A stretch of DNA of 9,684 nucleotides, taken from NCBI GenBank assembly GCA_045121095.1, contig JBGVFN010000030.1, forward strand, positions 1-9,684. The letters are read 5' to 3'. Both the position numbers and the translations under genes were made by a program. Below are positions 5,515-9,684 of the stretch, piece after piece. The notes under the pieces are model-generated. The model ran no database searches. It was not told the origin of the DNA and worked only from the letters and a program-made list of their open reading frames with translations. Source of the DNA: TWA4 sp045121095. GTDB taxonomy: Bacteria > Bacillota > Clostridia > Lachnospirales > Lachnospiraceae. Numbering within the stretch: the first letter of the stretch is position 1; the number at the start of each line of letters is the position of its first letter.

Positions 5515-6762
5515 ATGGAAGGAAAGCGTCTGGTCTTTCACGTAGATGTGAACAGTGCGTTTTTGAGCTGGAGCTCCGTGGAACGGCTGAAAAATGATCC
5601 GGATGCCGAAGATCTGCGCCTGATTCCTTCGGTGGTAGGCGGGGATCCGAAAAAACGTACAGGCGTTGTGCTGGCAAAGTCCGTCCCTGCTAAAAAATTT
5701 GGGATTCGGACAGGAGAACCGCTGGCCTATGCGTTTCGAAAATGCCCTCATTTGATGGTGATTCCTCCGGATTTTCGGCTGTACAGCCGTGCATCAGCAT
5801 CCATGATGGAATTGCTGGCAGAATATGCCCCGGTGGTGGAGAAGTTTTCCATTGATGAAGCATTTCTGGATATGACAGGAACAGGAAAATTGTATCCGGA
5901 TCCGCTGGCTCTTGCCCATGAAATCCGAAACCGGATTCGGGATGAACTGGGATTTACGGTAAATATCGGTATTTCTGAAAATAAACTGCTGGCGAAGATG
6001 GCCAGCGATTTTCAGAAGCCGGATAAAGTACATACCTTATTTCCAGATGAAATTCCCCAAAAAATGTGGAATTTACCCGTGGGTGAACTTTTATATGTAG
6101 GACATCATTCCGTGGAAAAACTGAATCGAATGGAAATCCGTACCATAGGTGAGCTGGCTCACACGCCGGAATCCGTTCTGAAAAATGCATTTGGCATGAA
6201 GCAGGCTCATCAGATGCACTTGTATGCCAACGGAATTGATGACAACCCGGTAGGGGACGAAGAGGTGGCCAATAAAGGGTATGGAAATTCCATTACACTG
6301 CCCTATGACCTTGTGCGGGCACAGGAAGCTTATCCGGTGCTCCTGGCGCTGGCAGACAGCGTGGGAAGCCGGCTGCGGGCCGATGGAATGACCGCTTCCA
6401 GCATCTGTGTAAGTATTAAAGATGATACGTTTCATACCATATCACATCAGACTACGCTAAAACAAAGTACCGATGTGACAGATGTCATTTATAAACATGC
6501 GCTGCGGCTGTTTGACCAGCTTTGGGATCAAACCACTCCCATCCGGCTGCTGGGACTTTCCGCGGGAAAAGCGGTAAAAGAAGAATTTTATCAATATACA
6601 CTGTTTGATGAAAAAGCAAGACAAAAGGCCCGTTCACTGGACCAGATGGTGGACAGTATACGCAGCAGATACGGAAGTGATGCGCTGAAAAGAGCATCTT
6701 TGCTGGATGCGAAGCAGGCAGAGCGGGTTGGGCGGAAGCATCGAAAGGAGCCTGAGGAATAG
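5515..6762 (+). CDS. dinB: Y-family DNA polymerase (DNA polymerase IV type)
   Basis: This is a 415-residue error-prone translesion polymerase acting at damaged or stalled replication sites. The palm carries the catalytic acidic residues D11 (FHVDVNSAF) and D114-E115 (FSIDEAFLDM). The GISENKLLAKMASD segment (152-165) is the family's conserved finger/palm signature. F16 aligns with the steric-gate position. A helix-hairpin-helix-like thumb region lies at about 187-214 and the little-finger domain at about 255-350. QYTLF at 360-364 fits the QxxLF sliding-clamp motif, and a basic tail ends the protein. GGAAAGGGG at 5498-5506 gives 8-base spacing to ATG 5515; an in-frame GTG at 5506 overlaps that site and is rejected. 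No LexA-type box (GAAC...GTTC) is visible upstream. Hairpins of the same sequence lie on both sides of the gene. Confidence 0.93.
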   Translation: MEGKRLVFHVDVNSAFLSWSSVERLKNDPDAEDLRLIPSVVGGDPKKRTGVVLAKSVPAKKFGIRTGEPLAYAFRKCPHLMVIPPDFRLYSRASASMMELLAEYAPVVEKFSIDEAFLDMTGTGKLYPDPLALAHEIRNRIRDELGFTVNIGISENKLLAKMASDFQKPDKVHTLFPDEIPQKMWNLPVGELLYVGHHSVEKLNRMEIRTIGELAHTPESVLKNAFGMKQAHQMHLYANGIDDNPVGDEEVANKGYGNSITLPYDLVRAQEAYPVLLALADSVGSRLRADGMTASSICVSIKDDTFHTISHQTTLKQSTDVTDVIYKHALRLFDQLWDQTTPIRLLGLSAGKAVKEEFYQYTLFDEKARQKARSLDQMVDSIRSRYGSDALKRASLLDAKQAERVGRKHRKEPEE

Positions 6763-7036
6763 AGTTGTTAAAAAAAGAGTAAAAAAATGAAAGAAAAATA
6801 AACAAAATCCAGGGATAAGGATATAAAATTTTTCCAGATTGTTCATAAATCATTCAAATATAGGTCACAGTATTATCACAATCACAAAGTATGATATAGG
6901 CATAAAGAAAAACGTAACAGTTCAGCGGAGGCTGAACTGTCTTGAATAAATTCAGCAGACATTCCAAAAGATATCAGATTGATACAGCAGACAATCTCAG
7001 GAATGATAAGATTTCATATTCGTTGGATTATAAGTT
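6763..7036. other. AT-rich intergenic spacer after dinB
   Basis: No coding sequence of normal length or composition is seen. The stretch starts with A-runs (6770-6800) and includes the downstream copy of the dinB hairpin (listed separately). A short direct repeat, CAGCAGACA, lies at 6953-6961 and 6985-6993. No clear terminator follows dinB until the palindrome at 7075. Confidence 0.5.
6917..6959. repeat. dinB-flanking hairpin, downstream copy
   Basis: ACAGTTCAGC (6917-6926) and GCTGAACTGT (6931-6940) repeat the stem found before dinB, here with a GGAG loop. AATTCAGCAGA follows at 6949-6959, the exact reverse complement of the 11-mer beside the upstream copy. GCTGAA at 6931-6936 could alternatively pair with TTCAGC at 6951-6956, so two mutually exclusive hairpins are possible. 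Confidence 0.65.
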
Positions 7037-7060
7037 TTATTTTAGATAGATTTTTTTCAT
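7037..7060 (-). other. Seven-codon mini-ORF with strong ribosome binding site
   Basis: On the minus strand AAAGGAG, six bases before an ATG, leads into a reading frame encoding MKKIYLK and then TAA. The Shine-Dalgarno match is better than that of most genes in the window. The palindromic terminator ends 14 bases upstream of this ATG on the same strand. It may be the stump of a deleted gene, a leader peptide or chance. No downstream minus-strand gene is visible to be controlled by it. Confidence 0.25.
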
Positions 7061-7074
7061 AACTTTCTCCTTTC

Positions 7075-7113
7075 AAATAAACAGGGCAGCCGCGGTGGCT
7101 GCCCTGTTTATTT
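7075..7113. terminator. Bidirectional terminator, 17-bp perfect palindrome
   Basis: AAATAAACAGGGCAGCC (7075-7091) pairs perfectly with 7097-7113 around the 5-base loop GCGGT. The outer AAATAAA/TTTATTT arms give a T-rich end on both strands, so it should stop transcripts from either side. On the plus strand it is the first strong terminator after dinB. Confidence 0.85.
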
Positions 7114-7115
7114 GT

Positions 7116-7138
7116 GTGCGCCTGGCGGCGCACGTTTT
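7116..7138 (+). terminator. Second GC-rich hairpin with short T-run
   Basis: GTGCGCC (7116-7122) pairs with GGCGCAC (7127-7133) around TGGC, followed by GTTTT. It starts two bases past the larger palindrome. It could be a backup terminator; the T-run is short. Confidence 0.5.
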
Positions 7139-7182
7139 CACCCACTGTATTTACGAAGGTGTTTACCTTGGTTAGAGCGTGT

Positions 7183-7211
7183 TTGACAAGGATGGGATAT
7201 AAGATTAGAAT
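7183..7211 (+). promoter_or_regulatory. Sigma-A promoter of the NUDIX gene
   Basis: A perfect TTGACA (7183-7188), a 17-base spacer and TAGAAT (7206-7211, five of six) form the best consensus promoter in the window. Transcription would start near 7218. That leaves a leader of about 85 bases, which holds a small TCTGC/GCAGA hairpin. Confidence 0.85.
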
Positions 7212-7302
7212 AACAAGTAAAAAAAGATAGATCTGCTGATGCAGACATCCGAGTAAGCATTACAATCAATATCATAGTAAATGTCACAGAGAGGGTTATA
7301 TT

Positions 7303-7920
7303 ATGGGACTGATCAGAAAAATCACACAGGAGACACAGCATAAATTCCTGAATTTTTTTACAATGGATGTTACACATAAAAACGGACATGAATCACAGTA
7401 TTTTGTGGCTTCACGGGCAAAAAATGTGGAAAGCCTGAAAGCTGTCACTCATGAAAACAATGCGGACGGTGTTGTGATCTACACAGTATACGGCCCGAAA
7501 AGAGATAAGGTCGTGCTGATTCGTCAGTATCGTTATCCATTAAATGATTATGTATACGAATTTCCAGCAGGTCTGGTGGAGCCGGGCGAGGATTTTAATG
7601 AAGCAGCTGTGCGGGAGCTGAAAGAAGAAACCGGTCTGGATATGGAACCCATTAAGGTGTCTAAAATTTACAGTGAACCTCGTTTTACAACAGTTGGTAT
7701 GACGGATGAATCCTGCGCTACGGTTTATGGTTATGCATCAGGCAGCTGCAGCATTAAAGGCCTGGAGGAATCAGAGGAACTGGAAATCGTACTGGCAGAT
7801 AAAGAGGAAGTCCGCAGGATTTTAAAAGAAGAAAGAGTCGCACTAATGTGTGCGTACATGCTGATGCATTTTCTGCATGCAGAAGATGGGGAGCCGTTTG
7901 CTTTTCTGGAAGAAGAGTAG
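7303..7920 (+). CDS. NUDIX hydrolase, ADP-ribose pyrophosphatase type
   Basis: This is a 205-residue cytoplasmic hydrolase that cleaves nucleoside diphosphates linked to another group; ADP-ribose to AMP and ribose 5-phosphate is the likeliest reaction. The full NUDIX box G-x5-E-x7-R-E-U-x-E-E-x-G-U runs from G90 to L112, with R104, E105, E108 and E109 binding metal and positioning the attack. The strand VVLIRQYRYPLNDYVYEFPAG just before the box is characteristic of the ADP-ribose pyrophosphatase subgroup, and SEPRFTTVGMTDE follows it, as in that subgroup. AGAGAGGG a few bases upstream supports ATG 7303. It is monocistronic, with a consensus promoter. The exact substrate (ADP-ribose, another nucleotide sugar) remains open. 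Confidence 0.9.
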   Translation: MGLIRKITQETQHKFLNFFTMDVTHKNGHESQYFVASRAKNVESLKAVTHENNADGVVIYTVYGPKRDKVVLIRQYRYPLNDYVYEFPAGLVEPGEDFNEAAVRELKEETGLDMEPIKVSKIYSEPRFTTVGMTDESCATVYGYASGSCSIKGLEESEELEIVLADKEEVRRILKEERVALMCAYMLMHFLHAEDGEPFAFLEEE

Positions 7921-7938
7921 AGGAAACTCTGCTGTTTT

Positions 7939-7969
7939 GAATGTATTCAGTCAGCATTCGTAATTTTTT
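7939..7969 (+). terminator. Weak possible terminator after the NUDIX gene
   Basis: GAATG (7939-7943) can pair with CATTC (7955-7959), followed closely by TTTTTT (7964-7969). Only five pairs over an 11-base loop make it weak. The rest of the gap to glf shows only short dyads, such as ATCCAC/GTGGAT near 8018-8046, and the glf control sites. Confidence 0.25.
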
Positions 7970-8108
7970 ACAGAAATGATTTATCCGGCTAAACGCCGAA
8001 TACGGTTTTCAATTAAAATCCACGAAATGCTTATGAAAAAAGTGGATAAAATATGCAAGATAAACTGGTAAGAATTTTGTAAAATCCCAAAAAACGGTAT
8101 CTGTTACA

Positions 8109-8137
8109 TTGCTGGAAGTTCTGGAATATGGTATGAT
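8109..8137 (+). promoter_or_regulatory. Predicted promoter of glf
   Basis: TTGCTG (8109-8114), a 17-base spacer and TATGAT (8132-8137) form the promoter. TGG directly before the -10 makes it an extended -10. Transcription would start near 8144, about 64 bases before the glf start codon. Confidence 0.7.
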
Positions 8138-8149
8138 ACTCGTATTTGA

Positions 8150-8161
8150 GAGAATATTCTC
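8150..8161. promoter_or_regulatory. 12-bp perfect palindrome near the glf transcription start
   Basis: GAGAATATTCTC is a perfect dyad about 12 bases past the -10, a position where a bound repressor would block transcription. No regulator is identified. Confidence 0.35.
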
Positions 8162-8179
8162 CCATTTACTGTTGTGATT

Positions 8180-8194
8180 TACTACTTGGTAGTA
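8180..8194 (+). promoter_or_regulatory. Small hairpin against the glf ribosome binding site
   Basis: TACTAC (8180-8185) pairs with GTAGTA (8189-8194) around TTG, directly before GAAAGGA (8195-8201), the ribosome binding site for ATG 8208. Six AT-rich pairs on a 3-base loop are only mildly stable, so an effect on translation is uncertain. Confidence 0.3.
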
Positions 8195-8207
8195 GAAAGG
8201 AATTATC

Positions 8208-9308
8208 ATGAAATACGATTATTTGGTAGTAGGTTCCGGCCTGTTCGGTGCTGTATTTGCTTACGAAGCAAAAAAGAGAGGTAAAAGTTGTCTGGTAATT
8301 GATAAACGTAAGCATATCGGCGGTAATATTTATACAGAAAAAGTAGAAGACATTAATGTTCATAAATACGGTGCGCATATTTTCCACACCAGCAATAAGG
8401 AAATCTGGGAATATATGAACCAGTTTGCGGAATTTAATAATTACATTAATTCTCCTATTGCGGTATATAAGGATGAGCTGTACAATATGCCCTTTAATAT
8501 GAATACATTCAGCAAGATGTGGGGCATCCGCACACCTGCAGAGGCAAAGGCGATCATTGATAAACAGATTGAGGATCTGAACATTACAGAGCCTGAGAAT
8601 TTGGAGGAACAGGCGCTGTCTCTGGTTGGTCGCGATGTGTATGAGAAGCTGGTAAAAGGTTATACCGAGAAGCAGTGGGGACGCAGCTGTACAGAACTGC
8701 CCTCTTTCATTATTAAACGTCTGCCTCTTCGTTTTACTTATGATAACAACTATTTCAATGACCGTTTCCAGGGTATTCCCATGGGTGGTTATACTGCTAT
8801 TATTGAAAAAATGCTGGAAGGAATCGAAGTGAAGGTTGATACCGATTACTTTGAATTTTCCAAGGCAAATCCCGATGTGGCAGAGAAAATTGTTTTCACC
8901 GGTATGATCGATGAATATTTTAATTACTGTTACGGACCTCTGCAGTATCGTTCTGTGCGCTTTGAAACAGAAGTGCTGGACTGCGAAAACTATCAGGGCA
9001 ATGCAGTTGTAAACTACACCGAGAGAGAAGTTCCTTATACCCGTGTGATCGAGCATAAGCACTTTGAATTTGGCAAACAGCCGAAAACCGTTATTTCCAG
9101 AGAATATTCTTCTGAATGGAAACAGGGTATGGAGCCTTATTATCCGGTAAATAATGATGAAAATAATGCTTTATATGAAAAATACCGTGAGCTGGCAAAA
9201 CAGGAGAAGAATGTAATCTTCGGCGGCAGACTGGGACAGTATAAGTATTATGATATGGACAAGGTTGTTGCAGCTGCTCTTGAATGTGTACAGGAAGAAT
9301 TTAAATAA
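8208..9308 (+). CDS. glf: UDP-galactopyranose mutase
   Basis: This is a 366-residue cytoplasmic flavoenzyme interconverting UDP-galactopyranose and UDP-galactofuranose, the donor for galactofuranose in surface glycans. Length matches bacterial mutases (about 370-390). The N-terminal FAD-binding fold shows VVGSGLFG (G9, G11, G14), then VIDKRKHIGGN with the usual glycine pair, and KYGAHIFHTSN, a family signature. The substrate region has W157 in EKQWGRS, the arginine-rich IIKRLPLRFTYDN (170s) and R279 in PYTRVIEH. Near the C-terminus, FGGRLGQYKYYDMD (residues 338-351) carries the arginine and tyrosines near FAD and substrate. GAAAGGA at 8195-8201 supports the start. No galactofuranosyltransferase or other glycan gene is beside it, and it has its own promoter. 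Confidence 0.96.
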   Translation: MKYDYLVVGSGLFGAVFAYEAKKRGKSCLVIDKRKHIGGNIYTEKVEDINVHKYGAHIFHTSNKEIWEYMNQFAEFNNYINSPIAVYKDELYNMPFNMNTFSKMWGIRTPAEAKAIIDKQIEDLNITEPENLEEQALSLVGRDVYEKLVKGYTEKQWGRSCTELPSFIIKRLPLRFTYDNNYFNDRFQGIPMGGYTAIIEKMLEGIEVKVDTDYFEFSKANPDVAEKIVFTGMIDEYFNYCYGPLQYRSVRFETEVLDCENYQGNAVVNYTEREVPYTRVIEHKHFEFGKQPKTVISREYSSEWKQGMEPYYPVNNDENNALYEKYRELAKQEKNVIFGGRLGQYKYYDMDKVVAAALECVQEEFK

Positions 9309-9331
9309 ACGTTCAACAGAGTATTCGAAGA

Positions 9332-9370
9332 AAACAGTTGCAGAAGGCAGTTGTAGAAAGCAGTTGGAAT
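9332..9370. repeat. 13-bp tandem repeat, three units, after glf
   Basis: Three units (9332-9344, 9345-9357, 9358-9370) share a CAGTTG core at exact 13-base spacing, roughly AAGCAGTTGTAGA. They lie 24 bases past the glf stop codon. No hairpin or T-run is present here, so glf lacks an obvious terminator of its own. Confidence 0.5.
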
Positions 9371-9386
9371 ATATGAGGAATATATC

Positions 9387-9549
9387 TAGTATGCCCCAAA
9401 CTAATTAACCAGCTGTTTCACTTGTCTAAATTTCCATCTGCTGCGTTGTCGTCAATCGTCGTAGCCACCGCTACGACTCATTCCTCCGCCTTGCAGACTG
9501 AAAATTTATTCTGCGTGAAACAACCGACTAATTAGTGTGGGTCATACTA
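9387..9549. mobile_element. Complete MITE-like element with TA target duplication
   Basis: The element proper is 9389-9547 (159 bp), bounded by TA at 9387-9388 and 9548-9549. Left arm 9389-9441 and right arm 9493-9547 are imperfect inverted repeats of about 54 bp. They share GTATG, CCCA, ACTAATTA, TGTTTCAC, TAAATTT and TCTGC in order. The 51-base centre contains a 7-bp hairpin GTCGTAG/CTACGAC (9458-9464, 9471-9477). It has no coding capacity. TA duplication is the hallmark of IS630/Tc1-mariner elements, and an IS630-like gene starts 82 bases further on. A second, partial copy is the solo TIR at 2653-2706. Confidence 0.8.
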
Positions 9550-9570
9550 GTATAGCTCGTTTTTAAAAGC

Positions 9571-9599
9571 TTTATGTTATTTCCCTTTTGTGATATACT
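9571..9599 (+). promoter_or_regulatory. Possible promoter of the downstream transposase-like gene
   Basis: TATACT (9594-9599) is a good -10. At 17 bases upstream, TTTATG is a weak -35. It lies between the MITE tip and the start codon at 9631. Confidence 0.4.
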
Positions 9600-9630
9600 G
9601 CTTTATATATCAAATCAGGGGGAAAATCAT

Positions 9631-9684
9631 ATGCCTAAGAATGCAACACCCATTAATCTTACAGACGAAGAAACCTGCTATCTT
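9631..9684 (+). CDS. Start of a probable IS630-family transposase (cut by window end)
   Basis: Only 18 codons are present, beginning MPKNATPINLTDEETCYL. ATG 9631 follows AGGGGGA (9617-9623) at about 7 bases, a convincing ribosome binding site. The pattern of a short basic start, then PI-x-LT-x-EE and a leucine, recalls the beginning of the helix-turn-helix region of IS630-type transposases, which insert at TA. That would fit the TA-flanked MITE next door. The fragment is too short to be certain, and whether the gene is intact cannot be seen. The element's own left end may lie between 9550 and 9630. Confidence 0.5.
   Translation, partial: MPKNATPINLTDEETCYL

Noticed and set aside
8166..9062. 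Open frame of 298 codons on the minus strand opposite glf
   Set aside because: It lies almost wholly inside glf, whose product is unmistakable. The antisense translation is rich in Ile, Phe, His and Cys, has no recognisable domain, and reflects glf codon use.

Overview
The window looks like chromosomal DNA from a Gram-positive gut anaerobe of the Firmicutes, most likely Lachnospiraceae and perhaps Blautia or a close relative. This is an inference from three things: moderate GC content, strong AGGAGG-like ribosome binding sites, and the style of the proteins (a DhaS-like TetR regulator, a stand-alone PTS_EIIC_2-type permease, and a DinB carrying the HVDVNSAF motif). No rRNA or tRNA is present to confirm the taxon.

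Layout. Bases 21-217 hold a compact, strongly self-complementary element with no gene. Bases 272-2371 on the minus strand encode an MMPL/RND-type membrane transporter. It is divergent from a TetR-family regulator at 2834-3415. The 460-base region between them is crowded with a 28-bp tandem repeat, a 28-bp interrupted palindrome that suits a TetR operator, and a lone terminal inverted repeat of a small transposable element. Next come a GNAT acetyltransferase (3532-4203) with a clear terminator, a stand-alone EIIC-like permease (4402-5412) behind an unusual array of phased TTAC boxes, and a Y-family DNA polymerase dinB (5515-6762) bracketed by two near-identical hairpins. A 540-base spacer follows, with a 17-bp-arm palindromic terminator and a second GC-rich hairpin. 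After it lie a NUDIX hydrolase of the ADP-ribose pyrophosphatase type (7303-7920), a UDP-galactopyranose mutase glf (8208-9308), a complete 159-bp MITE flanked by TA dinucleotides, and the first 18 codons of a probable IS630-family transposase (from 9631).

How they fit together. The TetR gene and the transporter form a plausible local regulator/efflux pair. The remaining genes look like independent single-gene units, several with their own recognisable promoter. The most interesting material is non-coding: the 21-217 element, the TA-flanked MITE beside an IS630-like gene together with its solo TIR upstream of the TetR gene, the phased TTAC array before the permease, and the twin hairpins around dinB. 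I saw no gene cluster that is clearly a new defence, biosynthetic or mobile system.
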